Shown here: one piece after another, positions 38,910-46,987 of the stretch
Layout of the letters: every line of letters begins with the position of its first letter
Numbering within the stretch: the first letter of the stretch is position 1
Source: Bacteroidales bacterium
GTDB taxonomy: Bacteria; Bacteroidota; Bacteroidia; Bacteroidales; F082
Direction of reading: 5' to 3'
NCBI GenBank assembly: GCA_017616735.1
Contig: JAFZXP010000047.1
Span: forward strand, 34,359 to 98,358
DNA length: 64,000 nt
Position numbers and translations under genes: made by a program
The notes under the pieces: model-generated
Told to the model about the DNA's origin: nothing
The model's input: only the letters and a program-made list of their open reading frames with translations
Databases searched by the model: none

Positions 38910-39767
38910 TTAAGCGGTCATTCTCATCTGTCCGAGCGTTGCATGGATTTTGCGACGTACGCGGCGCAAATCGCCCTCGGAATCGTTAATTATATTGTCG
39001 ATGGCATCTGAAGCCGTGATGCCGTTGGCCTCACAGATGGCGGTGATGTCGGCAGCCGACACACCCTTCAGCTCAATGCACCTGCGTCCAAGGCGCGACC
39101 AGATCTCGTTGTAACCTTTCTTGTTGAGCTTGATGCCTCGCTCGATGCGCTTGCAGAGGTGGTTTGTGGCGCAAAGCACGATGCCGCACTCATCCTCAAG
39201 CTGGTTGTAAAGCGTGATGAAGAAGTAGAGAACCTGGTCACTCAGTTTGTCGGCCTCATCGAGTATCAGAAGCGGCGACTCCTGCATCTTCAGTGTGCGC
39301 ACCGCCTCGTGCATCATCTCGCCTACAGTGAATCCTGTATAGTCGCGTCCGAGCGATGTGAGCAGCTCCGAAAGGAACATCTTGCGGTTCCAGTACTCGT
39401 TGCAGCACAACAGATAAGCCTGTCTGGTGTTGGCTATGTAGTTTTTGATGGTGAACGTCTTCCCGGTACCGGCATCACCGGTGATGGCCATCACCAGCGA
39501 ATTGTCTTGAGCGTCCTGAAGATACTTGTTAAGGCGTTTGAAGCCGCGAGTCTCCACAGCCTCCCATTTCTCCTCCTTGTAGCCGATCTGCGCCGCCACG
39601 TTGCGCCACATGTCGTCTTTTATCAGTTCCCAGTTGTTGTTAAGCATCTGGCTGATGGTGGCAGCCGACACGTTCTTAAGCGAGTTGGCAGCCTTGTTTT
39701 GTGAGTCGTAGCGGTCGCAATAGTCGCGAAGCGCGTTGACGATGTTCTGTTTTCTGATGTTTTCCAT
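38910..39767 (-). CDS. MuB-like transposition ATPase
   Basis: 285 residues. The N-terminal ~65 residues form a helix-turn-helix (NSLKNVSAATISQMLNNNWE). The AAA+ ATPase follows, with Walker A GDAGTGKT at 97-104 and Walker B LLILDEADK. MuB binds DNA with ATP, selects the target and activates the transposase. It lies 20 bases after the transposase gene, as in Mu. Confidence 0.9.
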   Translation of the reverse strand: MENIRKQNIVNALRDYCDRYDSQNKAANSLKNVSAATISQMLNNNWELIKDDMWRNVAAQIGYKEEKWEAVETRGFKRLNKYLQDAQDNSLVMAITGDAGTGKTFTIKNYIANTRQAYLLCCNEYWNRKMFLSELLTSLGRDYTGFTVGEMMHEAVRTLKMQESPLLILDEADKLSDQVLYFFITLYNQLEDECGIVLCATNHLCKRIERGIKLNKKGYNEIWSRLGRRCIELKGVSAADITAICEANGITASDAIDNIINDSEGDLRRVRRKIHATLGQMRMTA

Positions 39768-39787
39768 AATGACTTAATTTTTAGTAT

Positions 39788-41752
39788 TTAGTAACTTGCA
39801 TAAATGTCCTCTTCAATATCCGCAGGCTCAAACACTTCTTGTGCCTTGATAGCCAGGCGAGCGTCGTTGCGCCTGTCTTTGTGCTGGCCGTTGGAGTCGG
39901 TTATCATGAGCTTCTGAAGCGTGTCGAGAGCCTTGGTGTCGTCGAGCAGTCCGGCTGCTGTCTCCATGTAGTCGCCGAGCTGGTTGGCTATGCGGTGCTC
40001 CTGACGCTTGTTGAAGTCGAGCACACGGCGCAGCTGCTCCGCGTCGCCTTCCTTGCGGTCGGCCAATGCCATAGGCTGTACGTATTTCTCCTCACACAGG
40101 AAGCGCAAAGTCTCATCCTCGCTAACCGCCAGCACCTTGCTCTTGTCGTCAGGGTCGTAGCGCACCTCCCAGCGTTTGGAGGCGTATTTGCGGAAGTTCG
40201 GATCAAAGCAGTCGTAGTCGTGCTTCACACCGCCGATGGTGACCTTCAGGCCGCTGCCCTGCAGAAGGTTGCGCTGGCCTGTGGTGGCTCCGAAGAGCAT
40301 CAGATATTGCTCGTATGAAAGAGCCGCGCGGCGTGTCTCAGGCATCTCCTCGAAACGTGCCATATACTCATCGTGGAGCTGGGCGCGTTCCGCCTCGATA
40401 AACCTCACAAGCTGTGCGCAAACGCCGTCCCAGTCCGGGAAGTTGTGACGCATCTTGTTGAGGTAGTCGGAGTTCGGCTGAAGCTCCTTGCGGCTCGTCA
40501 CGCCGAAGCCCGACCAGTTTATCTGAAGTTGGCAGTATTTCTTGTTGAAGTAGTTGAACCAAGGCTCAATGATTTTGGCTTTTGCGTTTTTCACAGCTGC
40601 TGGCGTGGCGTGTTCCGCCATACCGGTATAAGTCGGCATCATCTTCTTGATGGCGTAGTTGTCCGACTGGAGCTGCGCCGTGCGGTACATCGAACCAAAC
40701 AGCTCGGCTGTGTGCTTGGCTGCGTTGCGGAGAGCCTCCTTGATGAGTTCCGGGTTCTCGCGATCGCCGATGGCGTAGCCTATCGGGTACTTGCAGCAAG
40801 CGTCCAGTACTACCACAATCGTCGGGCGGTTGTGATACACCGTCACGTTTTTGTCGTTGGTCTTCTGGTACAGCAGCTCCGCATCCCAACCGTCCATCGT
40901 CCAGAACTGGAGAGGATAGTCAGGGGCTTGGCGTTTAACCTGCATCGCCTTGTTATTGCGATATGCCGTGGCACCGTGGCGGCGTGCGTATATCACGTCG
41001 TCGAGCTTTTCGCGCCAAACGGCAACAGTCCCCGAGCCTATCTTCTTCCAGTGCATCTGCTCGGCGAGCATATTATAGAGATAAGAGACCTGTTCATTGT
41101 CAAGGTTGCGAGGGTCGCTCATCAGCACCGCCAACGCGCTCTGCTGGTTGTTGTCAACCACCTTGGCGGCGTTGCGGTTCTGAGCCTTGTAAGCCTTGTG
41201 GATGAGGCTCTCGCAGCCTTCGTCGATATAACGCTTGTATTTGCGCTCGAGGCTCCGGGCGTTGGCAGGCAGGGCGTGCGGATAGATCTTCGTGTTGAGC
41301 GACTGCACGCACTCCGATATCTCATCCCAGAAACGCGTCGATGTGTGGCCGAGGGCTGCGCGTTTTGCCCTGCGGTTTGCGATGAGCTTGCGGATGCCTT
41401 CGAAGATGACCGCGTTGGCGTAATACTCGCGGCGTTTGTCGGGCTGGAGACCTTTGTCGCCAACTTTATAGGTGTCGAAAAACCCAGCTATCTCGGCTGA
41501 TGCCTCGATGCACTCCTCAACGGCGTTGGTGCGTGCCGTCTTGTATGGATCCGGTACCAGCTGCAGAACCTTCGTCTTGAATCTCTCCGGAAGGCTCTCA
41601 AAGGCCACCAGCGCAGGCGTGCCGGTACAGGCACGACGAACTACGTTGATATCTCCACGGCAACTCAACTGTTTATAGTTGTCGTAGCTCATTACGTTAT
41701 TATCAATGAGCCATTGAGTTTCCACCGTTAATATATTATTGCAATACTGCAT
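39788..41752 (-). CDS. MuA-like DDE transposase
   Basis: 654 residues, close to MuA (663). The N-terminal ~270 residues are DNA-binding helical domains. The catalytic RNase H-like core has D287 (WTMDGWD), D364 (LQSDNYAIKK) and E396 (AKIIEPWFN), a DDE triad with 32 residues between the last two. A beta-barrel region and a C-terminal helical tail (for MuB contact in Mu) follow. It cuts the phage ends and joins them to target DNA for integration and replication. A tRNA-like element lies 21 bases before its start. Confidence 0.95.
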   Translation of the reverse strand: MQYCNNILTVETQWLIDNNVMSYDNYKQLSCRGDINVVRRACTGTPALVAFESLPERFKTKVLQLVPDPYKTARTNAVEECIEASAEIAGFFDTYKVGDKGLQPDKRREYYANAVIFEGIRKLIANRRAKRAALGHTSTRFWDEISECVQSLNTKIYPHALPANARSLERKYKRYIDEGCESLIHKAYKAQNRNAAKVVDNNQQSALAVLMSDPRNLDNEQVSYLYNMLAEQMHWKKIGSGTVAVWREKLDDVIYARRHGATAYRNNKAMQVKRQAPDYPLQFWTMDGWDAELLYQKTNDKNVTVYHNRPTIVVVLDACCKYPIGYAIGDRENPELIKEALRNAAKHTAELFGSMYRTAQLQSDNYAIKKMMPTYTGMAEHATPAAVKNAKAKIIEPWFNYFNKKYCQLQINWSGFGVTSRKELQPNSDYLNKMRHNFPDWDGVCAQLVRFIEAERAQLHDEYMARFEEMPETRRAALSYEQYLMLFGATTGQRNLLQGSGLKVTIGGVKHDYDCFDPNFRKYASKRWEVRYDPDDKSKVLAVSEDETLRFLCEEKYVQPMALADRKEGDAEQLRRVLDFNKRQEHRIANQLGDYMETAAGLLDDTKALDTLQKLMITDSNGQHKDRRNDARLAIKAQEVFEPADIEEDIYASY

Positions 41753-41773
41753 CTTTTTTGTTTTGTCTTTCGC

Positions 41774-41856
41774 TCTGCGGAGGGGATTCGAACCCCTCGG
41801 TATATCCGACGCTTTTAATTCCGTGAGCCACCGTTTGGCTCTATACCTTTCGCAGA
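41774..41856 (-). ncRNA. tRNA-like element 2 upstream of the transposase gene
   Basis: On the minus strand it has an acceptor (TCTGCG/CGCAGA), a D-arm-like stem (GAGCC-AAACGGT-GGCTC), an extra stem (CGG-ATATA-CCG) in the place of a long variable arm, and a perfect T-arm (AGGGG-TTCGAAT-CCCCT). The region between (with AATTAAAAG) does not form a proper 5-bp anticodon stem. At 83 nt it resembles a type II tRNA (Leu/Ser). A decayed tRNA or a regulatory mimic are both possible. Confidence 0.55.
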
Positions 41857-41911
41857 CACCAGCGAGACACCTTTTGGGTCTCCTTGCAGGGTTCCCGTGG
41901 TGGGTTTTGTT

Positions 41912-42077
41912 TTACTTTGCTCTTTTCATCTTCATGTAGATGTAGTTTGTCAGGATCTGCGGATTGATGCCGTCAAGCATCCTGTAGAAGTCTTCCATGT
42001 TGACGAGGGCTGTCAATTTTACCCCCCCCCGTGTAACTCTCTGATTTGCAATCATTTGCAACTAACTCGATTTTCAT
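41912..42077 (-). pseudogene. Small early gene split by a G9 tract (34-aa and 28-aa frames)
   Basis: From the ATG at 42077, which overlaps the upstream stop, the frame reads MKIELVANDCKSESYTGG and, after nine Gs, runs to a TGA at 41973. If the tract had eight Gs, the frame would continue through VKLTALVNMEDFYRMLDG to a stop at 41912, giving 54 residues. The second half also has its own ATG at 41998. This is a possible phase-variable tract, frameshift site or sequencing error. Confidence 0.55.
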
Positions 42078-42253
42078 TTTGCGACTCCTTTCTGCTGAAA
42101 GTCATAAGCCTTTGCCAAAAAAGCTCCGCCGCCGAATGCGGCCAAGCCGATGAGCATTTGCGCGATCTGAGTGTCGGTGCCGTCAACCGTTGTGAGCAGA
42201 AGAAACATTCCGGCGAGCATCATTACTGTTCCGATAGTTTTTAGTGTTTTCAT
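42074..42253 (-). CDS. 59-residue two-helix membrane protein in the early operon
   Basis: The product begins MKTLKTIGTVMMLAGMFLLL and contains a second hydrophobic stretch (IAQMLIGLAAFGGGAFLAKA). Both ends overlap neighbours by 4 bases (ATGA). It is expressed early and is likely an inner-membrane protein of unknown role. Confidence 0.65.
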   Translation of the reverse strand: MKTLKTIGTVMMLAGMFLLLTTVDGTDTQIAQMLIGLAAFGGGAFLAKAYDFQQKGVAK

Positions 42254-42546
42254 AATAGAATATTGATTAATTTTGATTTTTCAGTTGCTATAAGTTTTTC
42301 TGCAATATGTGAACGAAAACGGCGTGCGCATTTAGGGCATAAGACTATTCTCATCTTTATCAAATTGCTGTTACCATCAGTGATGAGAATGGTTTTGCGT
42401 TCATTGTTATCAGCTTTGCAGTCGCAGTAACTTGTTGTGCAATAGGTCATATCACCTTCTTTGTTTGCTGCCAACTCAATCAAAGACAAATCCTCAATAG
42501 TTTCTATAAAATCTGTTGGGATGCGTTGTAATTTAAATTTCTTCAT
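42250..42546 (-). CDS. 98-residue cysteine-containing early protein (zinc-ribbon-like)
   Basis: Cysteines in TYCTTSYCDCKAD and VLCPKCARRFRSHIAEK form a likely zinc site. The middle (NNERKTILITDGNSNLIKMR) is a beta hairpin. It is possibly a nucleic-acid binding protein of the early operon; no family recognised. Confidence 0.6.
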   Translation of the reverse strand: MKKFKLQRIPTDFIETIEDLSLIELAANKEGDMTYCTTSYCDCKADNNERKTILITDGNSNLIKMRIVLCPKCARRFRSHIAEKLIATEKSKLINILL

Positions 42547-42569
42547 AGTTCAATACTTATTAATAATTG

Positions 42570-42752
42570 TTAGTTTTCTACCTCCTGAAGCAGCTTGCCT
42601 CCGTTCTGCAGAGCCATGTTGCGGATCTTGCTGGCCGTTTCGCCGTTGCGCTGAAAACTCAGAGCCATGCTCACATAAGGTGTTGACACTCCGAAGGTTT
42701 TTGCTATCTTGCGGCGTGTCTCCGTGTCGGTCAGTTTAATTTTTTGAATCAT
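42570..42752 (-). CDS. Ner/Cro-like helix-turn-helix regulator
   Basis: 60 residues with a helix-turn-helix (TRRKIAKTFGVSTPYVSMAL). It is the first gene of the early operon, opposite the repressor gene, the place of ner in Mu. It probably limits early transcription after induction (inference). Confidence 0.7.
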   Translation of the reverse strand: MIQKIKLTDTETRRKIAKTFGVSTPYVSMALSFQRNGETASKIRNMALQNGGKLLQEVEN

Positions 42753-42782
42753 CGTATTACTTTTTTATTTAATTTTGTCGCC

Positions 42783-42801
42783 GTTGTTAATTTGTAACAA
42801 C
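42783..42801. promoter_or_regulatory. Candidate operator in the early control region
   Basis: A perfect 7-bp inverted repeat GTTGTTA-N5-TAACAAC lies between the divergent repressor and Ner-like genes. It sits just downstream of the early -7 box, so a bound repressor would block early transcription. Confidence 0.75.
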
Positions 42802-42805
42802 TCTG

Positions 42806-42813
42806 CAAAAATA
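42806..42813 (-). promoter_or_regulatory. Early promoter -7 box
   Basis: On the minus strand TATTTTTG followed by CAGAG matches TAnnTTTG and points into the early operon. The operator begins 5 bases downstream. Confidence 0.7.
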
Positions 42814-42831
42814 GTAAAATTCTCACGATAT

Positions 42832-43230
42832 ATGCAAGAAAAAAGTGAAAAAATTACGGGTATAAAGGAAAAACTTTTGTATTTTATTGAATTACAAGGA
42901 GTTAAAAAGGAAGATTTCTATAAAAAAATAGACATAGATGGTGCAAATTTCCGTGGAAAGAACAAAAAATCAGAGCTTTCTACTGATAAAATCGTGAAAA
43001 TTTTACGCCAATATCCCGAATTGTCACCTGATTGGCTTTTATTAGATCAAGGAGAAATGCTTCGATGCGATTCTACCGTTGGAATGAATGACAGCGAGAT
43101 TGTTAACGCATACAAAATGATTATTGACGCTCAACGAGATACCATCATAGTATTAAAGGAGAAGGTTGCGGATCTGGAAAACCGGCTCGACAAATATGAG
43201 GGGGGGAACGCTCACGCTGTGGCAGGATAA
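42832..43230 (+). CDS. Phage repressor-like protein (lysogeny regulator)
   Basis: The start is the ATG at 42832, giving 132 residues that begin MQEKSEKITGIKEKLLYFIE. The N-terminal ~70 residues form a helix-turn-helix of the Bacteroidota repressor type (LSTDKIVKILRQYPELSPDW with the DWLLLDQGEML end). The C-terminal helix (IVLKEKVADLENRLDKYEGG) is a coiled coil for dimer formation. It is divergent from the early operon and separated by one operator, the layout of Mu c/ner. Confidence 0.78.
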   Translation: MQEKSEKITGIKEKLLYFIELQGVKKEDFYKKIDIDGANFRGKNKKSELSTDKIVKILRQYPELSPDWLLLDQGEMLRCDSTVGMNDSEIVNAYKMIIDAQRDTIIVLKEKVADLENRLDKYEGGNAHAVAG

Positions 43231-43388
43231 TACACGAAGGAAGCACATTTTTGCGCATAATCAAGCGTAATTGATTGAATTTCAACGCCTATGTTTAAAA
43301 AACTCGGGCGTTTTTTTTGTATTAGGGGGTGCAACTCAATGTTAAAACCAGTATTAAGGGGGTCAACTCGAAGCCTTTTTTGCGCGAT

Positions 43389-43424
43389 TTTGTCACCCCA
43401 TTTGTCACCCCATTTGTCACCCCA
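43389..43424. repeat. Three perfect tandem copies of a 12-bp unit
   Basis: TTTGTCACCCCA occurs three times with no spacer. It lies about 330 bases from the phage end. It is a possible protein-binding array. Confidence 0.9.
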
Positions 43425-43446
43425 ACGCCATTTTGGGCACAAAAAG

Positions 43447-43479
43447 AGCCTGTCGGAATCACATCCGGCAGGCTTTTTT
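43447..43479 (+). terminator. Rho-independent terminator near the phage early end
   Basis: The 10-bp stem AGCCTGTCGG/CCGGCAGGCT (one G-T pair) has an 8-base loop and a T-run. It blocks transcripts running between repressor and host gene. Confidence 0.85.
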
Positions 43480-43570
43480 AAGGTGTTTTTAAAGGGCGTT
43501 TAAAAGGTTTTGCGCCGCCGTTCAAAAATCGTTTAAATGGTTGTAAAATAACGGCTTCAGGGCGTTTTAT

Positions 43571-43674
43571 GCAAGCAAAATTTGTATTAATTAAACTTTC
43601 ATTAAACTTTTCTTGCGCTTTTTTGAGGTTTTATTAAAGCAAAATACAAGCAAATTAAACTTTTTTGTACTTTT
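43571..43674. repeat. Phage-end repeats, candidate transposase-binding sites
   Basis: TTAAACTTT-type words occur three times (ATTAATTAAACTTTC, CATTAAACTTTTC, AAATTAAACTTTTTT), two with an upstream GCAAAAT. TTGTACTTTT here is the exact reverse complement of AAAAGTACAA at 8308-8317 near the other end. Mu ends carry several MuA sites in this way. Confidence 0.55.
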
Positions 43675-43755
43675 TATTTTTTATCAAAATGTCGTAAATT
43701 ATTGTAAATCAAAAATTTGCGTTTTTAGAAAATGGATTTTTCTTTTTTAGCCCCT

Positions 43756-43763
43756 TACTTTTA
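43756..43763 (+). repeat. Right copy of the prophage target-site duplication
   Basis: TACTTTTA, the same as at the left junction, followed by the in-frame continuation of the disrupted gene (GGC ATC TTT GTA). Confidence 0.8.
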
Positions 43764-45278
43764 GGCATCTTTGTATCTCTCAACGCAATAGCGCAGTTGG
43801 AAGTTAAGGACGGTTCATTTAAAGAGGTCGAGGGTTTTGTCAACATCAACCCAGACCTCATGTATGATGACAATGACAAGCCATATGCCGTTTTAAAGGT
43901 CACGACAGAAAACATCAACGACAAGCAACGTCGCGAATTGATATTCCAAGGCAATGCCGGAACCTATATAGAACTGGAGTATCACGTCGGAGAAGTCTGG
44001 GTATATCTCACAGCAAAATATGCCGACTATATCAAGATATCACATCCGGATTTCGGTTCAATCGAGTTCGCCTTCCCATTTGATTTGAAAGGCAAAAAAG
44101 GCTATGAACTCACACTGATTAACAAAGCCGTAGATGAGGATTTCCAAAAACGTCTTGATGACATCGAAGCCATGTTGGCTGGTGGTAATGGCTCTATTGG
44201 CAATTACGGTTATCTCGTCGTACATACGACTCCTGAAGACGGAGCAACTGTGTTTATTGACGGCGAAGAAATGGGGACGAGAACACCTTTTGTCAGCGAC
44301 AAGCTTGATGCCGGAAAACACAGGATCCGCATAACAAAAGATCTTTACAAACCTTATGTCAGCGTGGTCGATGTTCCAAAGGGCGAGACCGGCGAACTAA
44401 GTGTTGAATTGAAACCCAATTTTGGTTATATCACAATAAACAGCAAACCAATCGGAGCTGATGTTTATATAGATGAGATACATGTGGGGGTGACACCATA
44501 TGAACTAAAAAAGATTAAATTGGGGCAACGCACTATTGAATTGCGTAAAGATGGATATATGCCAACAGCTGAGATGGTTGTAATAAACGAGGGTGACCAC
44601 AAGAAATTGGAAAGTATTAAGTTAAAAAAAGCTACTAAATCCGATATCGTCAAATCCGCAAGTACGAACAACAATATGAACACTCAAAACAAAAGATCAT
44701 CTGCTTCGAATAATACTCCTAAAGTTAGAAAGAGCCGCACGAACTTCAGTATTGGTTTGACATCTCAAAATATTGTTTTTGATGATGGATCATATTCGTT
44801 ATCCTATGAGCCCAACGGGGTTACAAAGGGACTACATGTTGGATTATCATTTGAAAGAGGGCGCAATTTAGGCATGGAATACCTTGAATTAGGACTGGAT
44901 TATTATTTCTTCTCTAAATATAGTGAAGGGTCATTAACGGCTAACGCAACCAGTTTGAACCTGTATTTTTCACCAATAAAAATACTGTATCAGCATAGAT
45001 TCACCGATTATTTCGCAGCTTATGTGGCCACTGGTCCAGCTGCTGACTATCGCATATCAGGAAAAGTAAAGTATTCTGATGCAGATGTATCGGGAGAAGA
45101 AGAGTTTCATTATAAATCGCTGTATTTGTATTGGGATATAAAAGGCGGTATTTCATATAAATCATATAAGCTATCTATCGGAACAAGTCTTCGTCTCAAT
45201 GAAGTTTATGACGGAGGGCCGATGGGCAGTGGTAAAATTGGCAGACCTTTTTATATCTTGTTCTCGTTCGTTTTATAA
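43764..45278 (+). pseudogene. PEGA-domain outer-membrane protein, cut from its start by the prophage
   Basis: The frame encodes the end of a signal peptide (GIFVSLNAIAQ) and then 494 residues. Two PEGA repeats are visible (YLVVHTTPEDGATVFIDGEE and YITINSKPIGADVYIDEIHV). A C-terminal barrel-like part follows (from about NFSIGLTSQNIVF to ILFSFVL). No ATG, GTG or TTG precedes the mature part in frame; the nearest is a TTG at 43797 inside it. The intact gene would encode 513 residues starting at 8267, so export should be lost in this lysogen. Its function is unknown; PEGA proteins often act at the envelope. Confidence 0.88.
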
Positions 45279-45428
45279 TCAGATGTGGCAAGGTCTCTTA
45301 TTCAGGCCTCATGGACACTTTCGGTACTTGTTTTTAACACTATGTGCAAATTTCCGCACTTTATGTTAAAAAATGTTAAAATTAGCAAAAAAACGCTGAC
45401 CTCGGACTCTGCGTCGGATTATTAATAG

Positions 45429-45436
45429 TATTTTTG
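45429..45436 (+). promoter_or_regulatory. -7 promoter box for the DUF5618 gene
   Basis: TATTTTTG followed by CAGCG lies 38 bases before the ATG and matches TAnnTTTG. Confidence 0.6.
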
Positions 45437-45474
45437 CAGCGTAATAAATTTATAATGAATTAAAAATCGGTATT

Positions 45475-45867
45475 ATGAAAAAGAAAGATCCTATTGCAGA
45501 GGCGAGACGCTACGTTGAGAATGCCAAAGAGACATTGAGGGAGAAAGGTGAGTTGAACACCGAGACTAAGCTGTATGAAGACGACAAATACGTCAGAGCC
45601 GCAGGCAACTATCTGTGGCTGGGAGTCCTGATGGCCTTGGATGCCGTCTTCCATGTAAGAAAAGACAGGCGGACCAGAGTCAATATCAACGAGTATCTTG
45701 ATGCCGTCGGAAAACGCGACAGAAAACTGTTGTCTTTCGTCAATACTGGATACGATGTGATGCATTTATCAATGACTTATGACGGTGTACAAGCAAAAGG
45801 CGTCAGCGACGAAGGCTTCCGTTTAGCCAATAATATCATAGACAGATGCGAGATGATGTTGTCTTGA
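45475..45867 (+). CDS. DUF5618 family protein
   Basis: 130 residues, all helical, with AEARRYVENAKETLREKGEL at the start, KYVRAAGNYLWLGVLMALDA in the middle and TGYDVMHLSMTYDG toward the end. I recognise this as DUF5618, a HEPN-like small helical protein common in Bacteroidota. No partner gene is adjacent. The function is unknown. Confidence 0.7.
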   Translation: MKKKDPIAEARRYVENAKETLREKGELNTETKLYEDDKYVRAAGNYLWLGVLMALDAVFHVRKDRRTRVNINEYLDAVGKRDRKLLSFVNTGYDVMHLSMTYDGVQAKGVSDEGFRLANNIIDRCEMMLS

Positions 45868-45909
45868 AAAATTTTTTAAAAATTTTGTTTGGCGTATTTA
45901 AAAATATTG

Positions 45910-45917
45910 TAATTTTG
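45910..45917 (+). promoter_or_regulatory. -7 promoter box for rpsT
   Basis: TAATTTTG followed by CAGTCC lies 48 bases before the rpsT ATG. Confidence 0.6.
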
Positions 45918-45965
45918 CAGTCCGAAAATTTAGTAAGGAAAAAAGAATAAAATAAAGATAATAAA

Positions 45966-46220
45966 ATGGCAAATCACAAATCTTCATTGAAGAGAATCCG
46001 TCAGACAGAAAACAGACGTTTACACAACCGCTTCTACGCTAGAGCAATGCGCTCGGCTGTCAGAAGTTTCCGCGCTTTAACAGAAAAGAGCGAAGCTGAA
46101 TCAAAGCTTTCAGAAATGTACAAAACTATTGACCGTGTGGCAAAACGTGGTATCATCCACCGCAACAAGGCCGCCAACTTGAAGTCAAAGCTTGCACACT
46201 TCACAGCTAAATTAGCATAA
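45966..46220 (+). CDS. rpsT: 30S ribosomal protein S20
   Basis: 84 residues, lysine/arginine-rich, with the family start MANHKSSLKRIRQTENRRLH and the C-terminal HRNKAANLKSKLA block. It binds 16S rRNA in the small subunit. A monocistronic unit with its own promoter is likely. Confidence 0.97.
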   Translation: MANHKSSLKRIRQTENRRLHNRFYARAMRSAVRSFRALTEKSEAESKLSEMYKTIDRVAKRGIIHRNKAANLKSKLAHFTAKLA

Positions 46221-46291
46221 GCATATTTAAGAAATATCGTCAAAGTTCTTCCTATCCGTAGGAAGAACTTTTGTCGTTTAAACCCATAGTT

Positions 46292-46987
46292 ATGAAACCT
46301 AAATCCATCCAGTCGATTAAAAACTGGGCGGCGGAAGACCGCCCTCGCGAGAAAATGCTGGAGAAAGGCCGCGAAGCCCTAACCGATGCAGAATTAATCG
46401 CCATACTGATAGGATCAGGCAACAGCGAAGAAAGCGCTGTCGACCTGTCGCGGCGCATCCTAAAAGATGTCGACGACAACCTCATCAACCTGTCACAACT
46501 AAGCATAGCCGATCTGATGAAATACAACGGCATAGGCAATGCCAAATCAGTTGCCATAGCTGCGGCACTAGAACTCGGACGTCGACGCAGATATGCCGAA
46601 GCCACCAAACAAACGCTTATACGAAACAGCAAAGACGCCTTTGAGTACTTCTACATGCACACACAAGACCTCCTGCACGAGCAGTTCTGGGTACTGTTGC
46701 TCAATCCGGCCAATAAGGTGATAAAGATGGCTAAGGTCAGCGACGGCGGCATCAACAGCGTATATGTAGACAATAGGCGTATTTTCAAGACTGCTTTGGA
46801 AAACAACGCTTCAGCGCTGATGCTTTGCCACAACCACCCTTCGGGAAGCGTCCAACCCAGCGATGCCGACAAAAGCCTCACCCGCAACTTAGTGAGAGGT
46901 GGAAAGCTGCTCGACATAAAAATTTTGGACCATATTGTCGTTGGTATCGATAATTATTTTAGTTTTGCAGACTCTGGATTGATATGA
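46292..46987 (+). CDS. radC: RadC-family JAB/MPN-domain protein
   Basis: The start is the ATG at 46292, giving 231 residues. The N-terminal part has the helix-hairpin-helix region (LMKYNGIGNAKSVAIAAALE). The C-terminal JAMM motif LCHNHPSGSVQPSDAD gives HxH and D zinc ligands. The historical link to DNA repair is unproven. It overlaps wecB by 4 bases. Confidence 0.93.
   Translation: MKPKSIQSIKNWAAEDRPREKMLEKGREALTDAELIAILIGSGNSEESAVDLSRRILKDVDDNLINLSQLSIADLMKYNGIGNAKSVAIAAALELGRRRRYAEATKQTLIRNSKDAFEYFYMHTQDLLHEQFWVLLLNPANKVIKMAKVSDGGINSVYVDNRRIFKTALENNASALMLCHNHPSGSVQPSDADKSLTRNLVRGGKLLDIKILDHIVVGIDNYFSFADSGLI

Larger units (their letters stand above)
43231..43570. other. Non-coding stretch between the repressor and the phage end
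   Basis: No supported gene. It holds AAAAAAC/GTTTTTT pairing near 43297-43316 (possible terminator of the repressor), the 12-bp triple repeat, and a strong terminator. The minus-strand frame here with WGDK repeats is only the translation of the triple repeat. Confidence 0.6.
8294..43755. mobile_element. Mu-like transposable prophage, about 35.5 kb, inserted in a PEGA-domain gene
   Basis: One continuous block holds all modules of a transposable phage: repressor and Ner/Cro-like regulator with operator, MuA-type DDE transposase, MuB-type ATPase, GemA- and Gam-like proteins, terminase, DUF935 portal, F- and G-like head proteins, ClpP-type protease, capsid, lysis genes, contractile tail and baseplate, DGR-diversified fibre, and a terminal accessory operon. 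No structural or replication gene is visibly broken, and there is no integrase, as expected for Mu-like phages. Overall gene order and the DGR recall Hankyphage of Bacteroides. Terminal bases cannot be fixed to the nucleotide, because no clear TG...CA ends are seen. Confidence 0.92.

Noticed and set aside
40373-41500. Long plus-strand frame of 375 codons opposite the transposase
   Set aside because: It is antisense to the well-supported MuA-like gene and has no family features or promoter. GC-rich coding DNA often leaves such frames open.
43212-43442. Minus-strand frame with WGDKWGDKWGDK
   Set aside because: This is the translation of the 12-bp triple repeat, with no ribosome-binding site and no further domain.
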